Shown here piece after piece: positions 1 to 9,809 of a stretch of 39,677 nucleotides of DNA; the first letter of the stretch is position 1, and each line of letters opens with the position of its first letter. The stretch comes from Helicobacteraceae bacterium. Its GTDB lineage: Bacteria; Campylobacterota; Campylobacteria; Campylobacterales; Sulfurimonadaceae. The stretch spans positions 1-39,677 of the forward strand of contig WFNF01000071.1 of NCBI GenBank assembly GCA_015488775.1, given 5' to 3'. Made by a program: the position numbers and the translations under genes. The notes under the pieces were generated by a model. It made no database searches, was not told where the DNA came from, and saw only the letters and a list, made by a program, of their open reading frames with translations.

Positions 1-93
1 CCTTACAAAGATGGAACTTAATTTAGAGGATATATAAAATTAACTAAAAAGTAAAAGTACAACTTCTACTTTGTAACAATACTTTTCTATATA

Positions 94-189
94 CTAATTT
101 CCAATATAAGTACCATTTGGAGTTATAGTTGCACTATCGCCACCAACATAACCACCATTTGGAGTTTGAGCATAGCTATCCCAACCACT
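94..189 (-). pseudogene. Remnant of a TPNG-x-Y-x-G repeat protein C-terminus
   Basis: Read on the minus strand, this piece encodes a short glycine-rich tail with two copies of a TPNGxYxG motif (TPNGGYVGG, then TPNGTYIGN) and ends at a TAG at 94–96. A stop codon (TAA, 190–192) lies immediately upstream in the same frame, and no start codon or ribosome-binding site is seen. TPxGxYVGG tails are familiar to me at the ends of small periplasmic proteins of proteobacteria, so this is read as a leftover C-terminus. It could also be chance, since it is only about 31 codons. The rest of positions 1–336 holds no gene I can support: positions 1–60 may carry the last few codons of a plus-strand gene that enters from outside the window, but the frame cannot be decided. 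Confidence 0.35.
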
Positions 190-319
190 TTAGCGGTCAT
201 TTTGATGGAACAAGCATTAAAGTAAGTTTGTAAAATAAGAAACTCTAGGTCATGCATTTGTCTAACATCTAATATATGCCATTAATATTTTTATAATTTA
301 TTTATATCTCCATACTAAA

Positions 320-360
320 CAAAATATAAAAAATTCTAAATCTAAAGCACCTTAGGTTTA
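320..360 (-). terminator. Intrinsic terminator of mfd
   Basis: A 9-bp stem (337–345 paired with 352–360, one G–T wobble, 6-base loop) overlaps the last codons of mfd. Read on the minus strand, it is followed by a T-rich tract (GAATTTTTTATATTTTG). This is the classic form of a Rho-independent terminator. Confidence 0.6.
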
Positions 361-3332
361 GAGTTTCTAAGATAATCAAGAACAGCTTTTATGATGTCGT
401 CATCGTCTTTTGATGCTGATTTAAAACTCTCTTTTGAGCCGTTTATATACTCTACACTTATGTTCATACCATAGTTTGAGATAGTTTTTATATTTTTTTC
501 AAGTCCAAGAAGTTTTATTACTATGAGTTCAAAAAACTGTTTTGTGTAGATATCTAAACTACCAAAACGCTCTATACACTCCTCCTCTATATCGTAAACT
601 TCTACTGCACTTTCACAATGGCTTAATCGTCTGTAAAGCTCTAATCTAAGTCTATCTTCACTTACAACCTCATCACTTATGTAAGCACTGATCATAAGTT
701 TTATGTCAACTTTTGCTTTTTGAGACTCTTTTGTGTTACTTAACTCTTTTATAGAATCCTCTAACATCCTAAGATAAAGGGAGTAGCCTATGTTTTTTAT
801 ATGTCCACTTTGTGAATCTCCTAGTAAGTTTCCACCACCTCTTATCTCTAAGTCATGATGAGCTAAAACAGAACCAGAACCTAGAAATGAGTTGGATTCT
901 AGTGCAACTAAACGTTTTTTAGCCTCATCTGTGATGTTCTCTTTATTTGTAACTAAGAAGTAGGCAAAACCCTCTGTATGACCACGACCAACACGACCAC
1001 GAAGTTGATGAAGATCTGCTATACCAAACCTATCTGCACCATCAACTATCATAGTATTTACATTTGGCATATGTATGCCAGACTCTATAATAGATGTTGC
1101 AAGTAAAACATCATACTCTTTGTTATCAAACCTCATCAACTCTTTTTCTGCTTGTGCAGCTGTAACCTTAGAGTGAAGTTTTAGTATCCTTAAGTTTGGC
1201 AATATATCTAAAAGTTGAGACTCTTTTATATCCATAGCTTTTATAGAGTTAAACACATAAAACACCTGACCACCGCGTCTAAGTTCCCTTAAAATCACCT
1301 CTTTTAAAAGTGAGTCATTATAATCTTTTACAAGTGTTCTAACACCTAAACGCTCACTTGGAGGTGTCATTAAAACAGACATCGTTTTTATAGAGCTTAA
1401 AGCTTGATTTAGTGAGCGTGGGATTGGTGTTGCACTCATAGAAAGAAGATGTGTCGTTTCATAAACCTCTTTTAATTTTTCTTTTTGTTTTACACCAAAT
1501 TTATGTTCTTCATCTATGATTACAAGACCTATGTTTTTATACTCTGCACCAAAAAGAGAATGAGTTCCAATAACTATATCTATACTTCCATCTTTTAAAC
1601 CAGATAAAATACTTTTTTTCTCTTTTGGAGTTATAAACCTATCTAGTTTAGCTATTTTTAAATCTTCAAAACCATCTCTCTCTTTTAAAGATTTAAAATG
1701 TTGAGATGACAAAAGTGTTGTAGGAACAATTAAAGCACCTTGAAAACCACTTTTAACTGTTGAGTAAAGAGCACTCATCGCAACTTCTGTCTTACCAAAA
1801 CCGACATCACCACTTAAAAGTCTATCCATAATAAGCCCAGATGAAAGATTTTTTAATATATCATCAATAGATGTAGCTTGATCATCAGTATAAGTAAATC
1901 CAGCTTTTTCTTGAAACTCTTTCATAAGTTTTTTGTCGTACTTGATTATAGGTGCTTTTATAAGTGCACGGGATGCCGCAGTGTTAACTATGACTGATGC
2001 TATCTCTAGTAAGCGTTTTTTAACCTTCTCTTTTAGTTTAGTAAAGCTACCCTTACCTAGTCTATCTAAAACAGGTAAAGAGCCACTAGATGCTATATAT
2101 CTATCTATATAATCAAGATTTTCAACTGGTAATAAAATTTTATCATCACCAACATACTCAATAACTATAAAATCTTTTACACCACCAAGAATTTTAGCTT
2201 GATCAATCTTTTTAAAAATACCTAAACCATAATCTTCATGAACAACATAATCTCCAGGTTTTAAATCATCTAAAAGTATCTTACTTCTTCTTTTTTTACG
2301 TTTTTTCACACTTTTATTTAGTGAGATAAGCATATGTTTATCTGATATAACATTTACAATCTCACCTGAGTAGATGATTTTGTAAGCTGTAGTATCATAA
2401 ATGCCAACAGCTTTTATTGAAGCATCATTTATAGCAATAATCTCAATATCTTTATTTTTATGTACATCCAAAAGAGTTGTAACACTTGTTGTACTTAAAT
2501 CTTTATAATCATTATTTTCATCAATAATATCTAAAGAGGTGATATTTTCTAGTGCTAGTGCAAATGATGAAAGCTCATACTCATCCTCTATCTGATCAAT
2601 AAAGTTTCTACTCAAAAGTGCTGTCTTAGCATCTAAAAAATTGTAAGAATTATCACCTAAGTACCAAAAGCCCAAAGAGTTTACATCTTTTACAAAAGCA
2701 TCAAAATCTGAGTTTTCAACATCTTTTACTATTTGATCAAACTCATCATCTTTAAATGAGAAAAAAGCAGGTTTAACATCAAAACTATCAAACTCTAAAT
2801 CTTTAGTTCTTTGAGTTTCAACATCAAAAGCTTTTATCTGTTCTATCTCCTCATCAAACAAAGAGATTCTTATAGCATCACTTGCACCATTAACAAATAT
2901 ATCTATAATATCTCCCCTAAAAGAGACCTCTCCTTCAACCTCAACTATATCAACAAAAGAGTAACCCCAAGCTATAAGTTTCTCTTTAAACTCCTGTAGC
3001 TTTATAGTTCCAGCAAACTCTAAGTTTACAATCTCGAGTAAAGACTCTTTTGGAAGTTTATGATACATAGTTTTATATGGGGTGATAACAAGAGGTTTAG
3101 TCTTTGCATTATAGTAAGTATATAAAGCATTTTGAAGAAGTTTAAGCTCATCACCATATGCTCTTAAATCATCCCCTACACTTGCTCTAAAGTCAGGGAA
3201 AACTATGTGTTCTATCTTAAAGTACTTTAAAAGGTCACTAACCTCACTACACTCAACATCATCTTGAAGAACAAGAACTTCAGGCAGTTTTTTATTTAGT
3301 TTTATATATTCAAATATTCTAGCTTGATTCAT
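342..3332 (-). CDS. mfd: Transcription-repair coupling factor Mfd
   Basis: Mfd is a cytoplasmic DNA translocase that removes RNA polymerase stalled at lesions and recruits UvrA. The 996-residue product shows a UvrB-like N-terminal part, an RNA-polymerase-interacting CarD-like domain at about 355–420 (GDYVVHEDYGLGIF), and a superfamily 2 helicase core. The core has Walker A GDVGFGKT at 508–515, DEEH at 607–610, SATPIPR at 633–639 and the RecG/Mfd-type HQLRGRVGRG motif, followed by the TRCF C-terminal domain. It is shorter than E. coli Mfd (about 1,150 residues), as is usual in Campylobacterota. The start is an ATG 38 bases after the upstream kinase gene, with no clear Shine-Dalgarno, which suggests co-transcription. 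Identification is secure. Confidence 0.97.
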   Translation of the reverse strand: MNQARIFEYIKLNKKLPEVLVLQDDVECSEVSDLLKYFKIEHIVFPDFRASVGDDLRAYGDELKLLQNALYTYYNAKTKPLVITPYKTMYHKLPKESLLEIVNLEFAGTIKLQEFKEKLIAWGYSFVDIVEVEGEVSFRGDIIDIFVNGASDAIRISLFDEEIEQIKAFDVETQRTKDLEFDSFDVKPAFFSFKDDEFDQIVKDVENSDFDAFVKDVNSLGFWYLGDNSYNFLDAKTALLSRNFIDQIEDEYELSSFALALENITSLDIIDENNDYKDLSTTSVTTLLDVHKNKDIEIIAINDASIKAVGIYDTTAYKIIYSGEIVNVISDKHMLISLNKSVKKRKKRRSKILLDDLKPGDYVVHEDYGLGIFKKIDQAKILGGVKDFIVIEYVGDDKILLPVENLDYIDRYIASSGSLPVLDRLGKGSFTKLKEKVKKRLLEIASVIVNTAASRALIKAPIIKYDKKLMKEFQEKAGFTYTDDQATSIDDILKNLSSGLIMDRLLSGDVGFGKTEVAMSALYSTVKSGFQGALIVPTTLLSSQHFKSLKERDGFEDLKIAKLDRFITPKEKKSILSGLKDGSIDIVIGTHSLFGAEYKNIGLVIIDEEHKFGVKQKEKLKEVYETTHLLSMSATPIPRSLNQALSSIKTMSVLMTPPSERLGVRTLVKDYNDSLLKEVILRELRRGGQVFYVFNSIKAMDIKESQLLDILPNLRILKLHSKVTAAQAEKELMRFDNKEYDVLLATSIIESGIHMPNVNTMIVDGADRFGIADLHQLRGRVGRGHTEGFAYFLVTNKENITDEAKKRLVALESNSFLGSGSVLAHHDLEIRGGGNLLGDSQSGHIKNIGYSLYLRMLEDSIKELSNTKESQKAKVDIKLMISAYISDEVVSEDRLRLELYRRLSHCESAVEVYDIEEECIERFGSLDIYTKQFFELIVIKLLGLEKNIKTISNYGMNISVEYINGSKESFKSASKDDDDIIKAVLDYLRNSKPKVL

Positions 3333-3370
3333 AATGCCATTGTAGCAAAAAATTATATATATCTATAAAA

Positions 3371-6300
3371 TTATTTACTACTTTGTAAGATATTTAAAAT
3401 ATTGCTAAAATCTCTTAACATACTATCCATCTTTGCTATGTCAAATATCTCTATAGCTTCACCTAAATCTAAACAATACTCTTTTAAAATATCTATTTCA
3501 TACTCATCTGCTATGTTTTTTAAAGCATCATTCATCACTTTAATATCATTAATATTTTTACTCTTTTGTGCCTTAATCAGTAAAGGCATAATGTTTTCTT
3601 CTATTTGAATTAAAATAACTCCTAAATTGAGTTTTGTTTTTTCATTTAAAGTAAACACATTTTCTTTTTTTACACTTTGTTCTATAACTTTGTACTCTAA
3701 AAATTGTTTAAATACTTTTATTAAATCAAATCTAGAAACTGGTTTTCTAAGATAAGCATCAAAGTTTTCACTTTTCACTTTTTCATATTCATCTTGCATA
3801 ACTGAGGCTGTTAACGCAATAATTGGAACTTTACTAAAAGCTTTAATCCTTTTAGAAGCTTCATACCCATCCATGTTGGGCATACGAATATCCATTAAGA
3901 TAAGACTAGGATTTTCTTTTTTATATCTATCTATAGCTTCAAAGCCATCACTTGCACTTAAAACTTCTATATTAGTATCTTTAAAACTCTCAATAATTAA
4001 ATCACAATTATCTTCAATATCATCAACTACTAAAATTTTTGTTTTTAGGAATTCGATATTTTCAACTAAGTCATCAGTATTTACTTGGTTTTCATCTTTA
4101 ATATTTGCAATATCAACATTATAAAGATGTACTATAAACTTAGCTCCATTGTTTGATTCAACACTTATATCCCCACCCATCATTGAGCATAAACGTTTTG
4201 AAATAGCTAAACCTAACCCTGTTCCACCAAACTTACGATTATCTTGACCATCTTGCTGTTCAAACTCCAAAAATATCTTTTTTAATTGATCCTCTTTTAT
4301 ACCTATACCACTATCTTCAACACTTATCTCTAAATCAACTTTAGATAGATGCTCTTTTACCTCTAAAGCTTTAATCTCTAGTTTAATATAACCATTTTGT
4401 GTAAATTTTACAGCATTTCCTATTAAGTTAAAAAGGATTTGTCTTAATCTAGTCTCATCTAGTAAAAGTGTACTTGGAAGATTTTTATCTACATTTACAT
4501 AAAAATCTAAATCTTTATTTTTTACACTTATCATAAAGATAGAGCTTATCTCATTACTTAAATTAACTATATCAGTAGGTTTATTTTCTATTTTTAATTT
4601 TCCAGCTTCAATTTTTGATAAATCCAAAATATCGTTGATAAGTGTAAGTAGTGTATTGCTAGCGTTTTGTATAGTCTTTATATATGCTTTTAAACTTGGC
4701 TTTGTAACTTGTTCATTTAAAAGCTCAGTAAAACCCATAATAGCGTTCATAGGTGTTCTAATCTCATGTGACATATTTGCTAAAAATTCAGATTTTGATC
4801 TATTTGCATTATCTGCAATCTGTTTTGCTTCAAATAAGTTTTTCTCTAAAAGCTTTTGCTCACTTATATCTCTCCATACAACATATATAGCTTCGCCACC
4901 TTGATAATTAATTGTTGTTAAACCAACATCTACCCAAAAATCTTTTCCAAATACATCAGTATGTACCCACTCAAACCTATCACTATCATTTTTTAAACAT
5001 AAATCTGTATGTAATTTAGCTTTTGTAACAGACAGTTCACCATCTGGTTGATACTCGGCAGACCAAACATCAGGAGTTGTACCATATAGTTTTTGTGAAT
5101 TTTCAAGACCTAACATATCTAAGGCTGCCTTATTTGCCATAATAAACTTACCATCTTGTATAATCAAATTTCCATCAGATACTTTTTCAAATAAAACTTT
5201 AAAATTTTCTTTCTCAATATACAAAGATTCTTCTGCAATCTTTTTCTCTTTTATCTCATATGCAAGTTTTCTATTCCAATAAAGAGTGGCAATTATTAAT
5301 GAAAGTAATACAAATGCGATCTCAAATATAAGTGTGTAATCTTGAGAATGTTTTACTTCAACTCTAACCCATCTATTTGTTATATCCACCTTTTCCTCAT
5401 CACTAAGAGAGTCAAAAACTTTATTAACTATATGAAGAAGAGTAGCTTGTGACTTTTGAAATAACATCTTATGATCAAAATCGTACTCAATACTACCAGC
5501 AATATATAAACTATGGGAGTAATACAAACCAACATAATACATAGCGACAGCCATATGACCTAAAAATGCGTCAGCAGTACCATTTTTAACCATATCTAAA
5601 GCTTCAAATATATCTTTTGTTGGGATAACTTTTATATTATATTTTTGAGATATCAAATAATTATAGCTTGTCCAGTATTTTGGAACAGCTATTTTTTTAC
5701 CCTCCATCTCTTGTATTTTACTTATGAAAGAGTGAGAATCTTTAGTAACTAAAACAAAAGGAAAATCAGCATAACTCTTTGATGCTAAACCTAAAGATAT
5801 CTCCTTATCACTACTACCAATACCAGGTATCATATCTATTTGTTTATTTTTAAACTTATCTAAAACATCTGACCAAGATGATGCTTGTACAAATTTAAAT
5901 TTTATGCCTGTTTTTTTTGTAATTAAGTTTAAATACTCGCTAATAAGTCCTGTCATTTTGTTATTTTCAATAATAGCTAAAGGCTTCCAATTAACCTCAC
6001 TATATGTCACAATAGGATGTTTTTTAATCCAAAGTTTTTCTTCCCAATTTAAAAGCTTAGACTTTATATCTAAGTTTGAGCTATCTACATAAACCCATTT
6101 ATCATATATTTTTCTTTTTGTTTTTTTATCTATTTTATCAAGAGCCTTATTTACAATAGAGAGCAATATATCATTACCAAGATAAGTTGCCATATGTAAC
6201 TTGACAAGTCCATTTTTTCTATACGATTTAAAAGGTATTATACTTTTAATCCCATTTTCCTCAAGCTTATATGACAATGCTATTTGTGTATCAAACAATA

Positions 6301-7588
6301 TATCTGCTCTATTTTCTAAAACAGCATCAATAGAATCTGAAAAAGTATCTACTAAAATTATTTTTATATTTGGAAACTCATCTTTGATGGTTTTAATATG
6401 TGAATAGCCTTTAGGAATAGCCAACCTTTTATTATCAAGATCTTTTACTGTAGTCACATTTAAATCATCTCTAATATAAAAATAATCCAATAATTGCAAA
6501 TAATCTTTAGTAAAAGATAAATATTTAGATCTATCTTTTGTGTAATAAATGGCATCAATAAGATCAATATCTTTTGCTTTTAACTTTTCTAAATTATCAT
6601 TCCAAGTACCAACTATTTTATCAAATTTCAAACCCGTAAGCTTTGTTATCTCATCTAAATAATCATTGGCTATGCCTGTATATTTTCCATTACTATCAAC
6701 AAAATCATAAGGTGCCCAATCTTTTTCAACAGCTACCTTTACAATATGTTTTTTTATCCAATCTTTCTCTTTTGTAGTTAAAAAAACCTTATTATCTGTA
6801 TGCTTTTTTGTGTACCATTTAGAAAGTATTGTCATTCTCTCTTCATTAGTAATCATACTTAAACTTTTTTCTATAATGCTGTGTAATATTTTATTTTTTT
6901 TAGTAGTTGCTATAGAAACTTTTGTATCCAAACCATCTATTATATGAACAATTTTTAAATTTAATAAAAGTTGATTTTTCATGATGTAAGATGCAACAGC
7001 AATATTTCCAATATAGGCATCTACATTATGTGATTCTAATGCTTCCAAGGCTTTTACATTTGATGAAGTGTAATAGATATTTATCTCTGGATGATTTTTT
7101 TTAATCCATTCATCAAGGTATGAACCTTTATTAAGAGCTATAGTCTTGCCACTTAAATCTAGTAAATCTTTTATATCATTATTACTACTTTGAACTACTA
7201 TAGCAAGTGGTAAACTTAGGTATGTTTGTGTAAAATCAAGATACTTTTCTCTTTGTTTTGTTTTTACAACACAACTTAAACCATCAAGTTCATTAGCTTT
7301 TACTTTATTTAAAACATCAACCCATACACCTGATACAACATCAAACTGTAATCCACTTTTTTGTGAAATAAGTTTTAAATAATCTGCTGCAATACCAACA
7401 TGTTTTAAGTTTTTATCTTGATACTCATAAGGTGGCCAGTTATAATCTGCACCAAATTTAACTACTTTATGATTTTTAATCCAAGTTTTTTCTTTATCAG
7501 TAAACGATATAGAATCTTGTGAATATAATGGTAAAATAAATATTAAAGATATTAAAAATTTAATGATTATAGATTTTAAGAAATTCAT
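3371..7588 (-). CDS. BvgS-like hybrid sensor histidine kinase with three solute-binding modules
   Basis: This is a membrane hybrid kinase of about 1,405 residues (numbered from the ATG at 7588). In order: signal peptide (about 1–24); three tandem family 3 solute-binding (SBP_bac_3) modules at about 25–260, 270–505 and 517–745, each opening with a WIKxH-type motif; a membrane helix at about 752–770; a PAS domain (795–912); HisKA with SHEIRTPMN (His941); HATPase (N box near Asn1058, DSGIGI near 1092, GGTGLGLAIS near 1121); and a receiver domain with Asp1233 and Lys1282. A helical C-terminal tail follows, with no recognisable phosphotransfer histidine. A TTG 24 bases upstream would add eight residues, but the ATG places the signal peptide at the N-terminus. 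The gene overlaps the HD-GYP regulator gene by 29 bases, so the two probably form one pathway. The ligands are unknown; amino acids or similar small molecules are a family-based guess. Confidence 0.9.
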   Translation of the reverse strand: MNFLKSIIIKFLISLIFILPLYSQDSISFTDKEKTWIKNHKVVKFGADYNWPPYEYQDKNLKHVGIAADYLKLISQKSGLQFDVVSGVWVDVLNKVKANELDGLSCVVKTKQREKYLDFTQTYLSLPLAIVVQSSNNDIKDLLDLSGKTIALNKGSYLDEWIKKNHPEINIYYTSSNVKALEALESHNVDAYIGNIAVASYIMKNQLLLNLKIVHIIDGLDTKVSIATTKKNKILHSIIEKSLSMITNEERMTILSKWYTKKHTDNKVFLTTKEKDWIKKHIVKVAVEKDWAPYDFVDSNGKYTGIANDYLDEITKLTGLKFDKIVGTWNDNLEKLKAKDIDLIDAIYYTKDRSKYLSFTKDYLQLLDYFYIRDDLNVTTVKDLDNKRLAIPKGYSHIKTIKDEFPNIKIILVDTFSDSIDAVLENRADILFDTQIALSYKLEENGIKSIIPFKSYRKNGLVKLHMATYLGNDILLSIVNKALDKIDKKTKRKIYDKWVYVDSSNLDIKSKLLNWEEKLWIKKHPIVTYSEVNWKPLAIIENNKMTGLISEYLNLITKKTGIKFKFVQASSWSDVLDKFKNKQIDMIPGIGSSDKEISLGLASKSYADFPFVLVTKDSHSFISKIQEMEGKKIAVPKYWTSYNYLISQKYNIKVIPTKDIFEALDMVKNGTADAFLGHMAVAMYYVGLYYSHSLYIAGSIEYDFDHKMLFQKSQATLLHIVNKVFDSLSDEEKVDITNRWVRVEVKHSQDYTLIFEIAFVLLSLIIATLYWNRKLAYEIKEKKIAEESLYIEKENFKVLFEKVSDGNLIIQDGKFIMANKAALDMLGLENSQKLYGTTPDVWSAEYQPDGELSVTKAKLHTDLCLKNDSDRFEWVHTDVFGKDFWVDVGLTTINYQGGEAIYVVWRDISEQKLLEKNLFEAKQIADNANRSKSEFLANMSHEIRTPMNAIMGFTELLNEQVTKPSLKAYIKTIQNASNTLLTLINDILDLSKIEAGKLKIENKPTDIVNLSNEISSIFMISVKNKDLDFYVNVDKNLPSTLLLDETRLRQILFNLIGNAVKFTQNGYIKLEIKALEVKEHLSKVDLEISVEDSGIGIKEDQLKKIFLEFEQQDGQDNRKFGGTGLGLAISKRLCSMMGGDISVESNNGAKFIVHLYNVDIANIKDENQVNTDDLVENIEFLKTKILVVDDIEDNCDLIIESFKDTNIEVLSASDGFEAIDRYKKENPSLILMDIRMPNMDGYEASKRIKAFSKVPIIALTASVMQDEYEKVKSENFDAYLRKPVSRFDLIKVFKQFLEYKVIEQSVKKENVFTLNEKTKLNLGVILIQIEENIMPLLIKAQKSKNINDIKVMNDALKNIADEYEIDILKEYCLDLGEAIEIFDIAKMDSMLRDFSNILNILQSSK

Positions 7589-8600
7589 CAAGGTTTTGTT
7601 CAAATAATTCAACTAAATATGGATCAAATTGAATCCCTTTATGATCAATTATATATTTAACCGCATCATCAATACTCCACGCATCTTTATATATTCTTTT
7701 ATGTGTTAAGGCATCAAAAACATCAGCTAAAGCTACTATACGAGCAAAAATATGTATATTTTCACCTTTAATACCTCTTGGATAACCCTTACCATTCCAC
7801 TTTTCATGATGCTCATATGCTATAACATCAGCAGCTTTCATAATCTTTCTTTTTGCAAAACCCAAATATTCATGTGCTTTAGATGTGTGTGTTTTCATGA
7901 TTTTGAACTCATCTTCACTTAATGGTCCATTTTTATTTAAAATATTTTCAGGTATTGCTATCTTACCTATATCATGCATTGGCGCAGCATAGTAAATAAC
8001 CTCAGCATCTGCATCATTTATGGCATTATGTAATGTAGCTAAAAGATATGAAAAATCTGAAACTCTTTTTATATGCTTACCTGTTTCATCAGATATAGAC
8101 TCAACAAGTTCACTTAAGATAAAAATCATCTCTTTTTGACTCTCTTCAAGCTCATTAGTTATACGTTTATGTTCATAATGAATTTTTGTCTCAAGTGTAA
8201 GGTTATGTTCTTTAAGAAGTTTTTGAGATTTATATAGTTTGATATGTGTTTTAACTCTAACAAGAAGTTCATCAGAATTAAATGGTTTAGTAATATAATC
8301 TACCCCACCAATAGAAAAAGCTTCAGATATGGAGTCTATATCTACTTTTGCAGTTAAAAAAACTACAGGAATATCCATAAGTAAAGGGTCTTGTTTAACT
8401 CTTTTACAAACTTCAAAACCATCAATACCAGGCATCATTATATCTAGCAAGATAAGATCAAAAGAGTTATTACCAAGTAATGTTAAAGCTTCTTCACCAC
8501 TTTGAGCATAAGAAAATTCATAATTATCCTCTTTTAGTATACTCATTGCAACTTGAATGTTATCTACAACATCATCTACTATTAATATTTTACTACTCAT
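7560..8600 (-). CDS. Response regulator with HD-GYP domain (predicted c-di-GMP phosphodiesterase)
   Basis: The 346-residue RpfG-type protein has an N-terminal receiver domain (acidic pair DD at 9–10, phospho-acceptor Asp53 in LLLDIMMPGIDG, Lys at KPF near 105) and a C-terminal HD-GYP domain. The HD pair is H209–D210 in HDIGKIAIP, and the signature HHEKWNGKGYP lies at 264–274. HD-GYP enzymes hydrolyse cyclic di-GMP. The intact HD and GYP residues suggest an active enzyme controlled by phosphorylation. The start ATG is preceded by GGAT at a reasonable distance. The 3' end overlaps the start of the three-module hybrid kinase gene, the likely phosphodonor, although pairing is inferred only from gene overlap. 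Confidence 0.93.
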   Translation of the reverse strand: MSSKILIVDDVVDNIQVAMSILKEDNYEFSYAQSGEEALTLLGNNSFDLILLDIMMPGIDGFEVCKRVKQDPLLMDIPVVFLTAKVDIDSISEAFSIGGVDYITKPFNSDELLVRVKTHIKLYKSQKLLKEHNLTLETKIHYEHKRITNELEESQKEMIFILSELVESISDETGKHIKRVSDFSYLLATLHNAINDADAEVIYYAAPMHDIGKIAIPENILNKNGPLSEDEFKIMKTHTSKAHEYLGFAKRKIMKAADVIAYEHHEKWNGKGYPRGIKGENIHIFARIVALADVFDALTHKRIYKDAWSIDDAVKYIIDHKGIQFDPYLVELFEQNLDEFLKIYNH

Positions 8601-8713
8601 GCTTATCCAAAAAAATTATATTTAATAAATAATATCACACTCTTTCTTAAAAGAAGTATATTTTAATTTACTATATTTTTAATTGTTTTTTTTTAAAATC
8701 ATCAAAAAACTGT

Positions 8714-9808
8714 TTATGAGTATGAGATTTGTTTTATAAAATCAGATACCTCTAAATGATTACCTTTAAAAATAATATCCATCTTAGTTTTTTCAATCTG
8801 ATAATCATACATTGGATCATAATACTCAATCAACAATCTTTTTATTAAGATTTTATACCCTTGAGTGTTTGAGTTATCTTGATGCTCTTTAAGTGCATCT
8901 GCTAAAATTATCTTTAGTTCTTGGTAAAGTTTTCCACCTAATCTTTTTTGAATTTTATCAAGGCTATTTTCAATAAGTTGTGACCAGACACTAATACCTT
9001 CATCCTCATACTTTACATTAAAACTATCAAGAGATTGCTCTATATAATCTTTATAAATTATATCTACTCTATCATCTATTGGAGTTTCTAGTAAAATTAG
9101 TTTTCCACTCATAAAGTTATTATACACATCTTTAGGCATAAAAGTTCTACCTATATTTTGACTCTCATGCTCTAATACAAGTGGTTTGCCTTTATGTTTA
9201 TCTTTAAACTTAATCAACTCATATGCAAGATTATTTTCAAAATTTATCTGAGTTGGTTGTATTGAGGCAAATGATCCAAAAGATGAACCCCTATGGTTTG
9301 CTAAGCCCTCAAGGTCTATTGCATTTTCTAACTCATTTAAAAGTATAGTTTTCCCAGAGCCTGTTCTACCACCTACTATAAGTGTATCAAGCTCTTTAGA
9401 TATACTAAGTGATTCATCCATCAAAAAAGTACGAAAAGCCTTGTATCCACCTTTTAAACGTGTTATATCTATGCCTGACTCTTTTAGCCAAGCTTGGCTT
9501 ATACCTGAACGTTGACCACCACGAAAACAGTAAAGATAAGCTTTTGGGTTTTGTTTTAAGTACTTTTTCCAAGCATCAACTCTTAAAAGTTTACCCTCTT
9601 GTTTTATTAACTCTTCTGCTAATTTTACAGCAGCTTCATTGCCCTGTTTTTTGTACATAGTTCCAACAAGTTCACGCTCTTTATCATTTAATATAGGTAG
9701 ATTTGTACTTGTAGAAAATGCACCTTTTTCAAACTCCACCTCTGCTCGTACATCTAAAAGAGGTGTATCATTTAAAACAATAGATCTAAAATCATCACTC
9801 AATTGCAA
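8714..9808 (-). CDS. selU: tRNA 2-selenouridine synthase
   Basis: SelU (MnmH, YbbB) replaces sulfur with selenium at the wobble 2-thiouridine of certain tRNAs, using selenophosphate. The 364-residue product has an N-terminal rhodanese domain with the catalytic Cys94 in YLYCFRGGQRSG and a P-loop at about 146–154 (GGRTGSGKT), followed by the conserved LANHRGSSFG segment. The start is TTG one base after the selD stop codon, with GAGGT inside the end of selD as ribosome-binding site, so translation is probably coupled to selD. The partnership is logical because SelD makes the selenophosphate that SelU consumes. The 113-base gap downstream, before the HD-GYP gene, shows only AT-rich sequence. Confidence 0.95.
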   Translation of the reverse strand: MQLSDDFRSIVLNDTPLLDVRAEVEFEKGAFSTSTNLPILNDKERELVGTMYKKQGNEAAVKLAEELIKQEGKLLRVDAWKKYLKQNPKAYLYCFRGGQRSGISQAWLKESGIDITRLKGGYKAFRTFLMDESLSISKELDTLIVGGRTGSGKTILLNELENAIDLEGLANHRGSSFGSFASIQPTQINFENNLAYELIKFKDKHKGKPLVLEHESQNIGRTFMPKDVYNNFMSGKLILLETPIDDRVDIIYKDYIEQSLDSFNVKYEDEGISVWSQLIENSLDKIQKRLGGKLYQELKIILADALKEHQDNSNTQGYKILIKRLLIEYYDPMYDYQIEKTKMDIIFKGNHLEVSDFIKQISYS

Positions 9809-9809
9809 G

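Noticed and set aside
190-300. Hydrophobic 30–40 codon reading frame on the minus strand overlapping the repeat-protein remnant
   Set aside because: It is short, has no ribosome-binding site, and is the shifted frame of the TPNG repeat DNA.
7589-7612. TTG start that lengthens the hybrid kinase by eight residues
   Set aside because: No Shine-Dalgarno precedes it, and the ATG at 7588 gives a normal signal peptide.
8601-8713. A TATAAT on the minus strand 15 bases before the HD-GYP gene
   Set aside because: It is too close to the start codon to leave room for a leader containing the ribosome-binding site.
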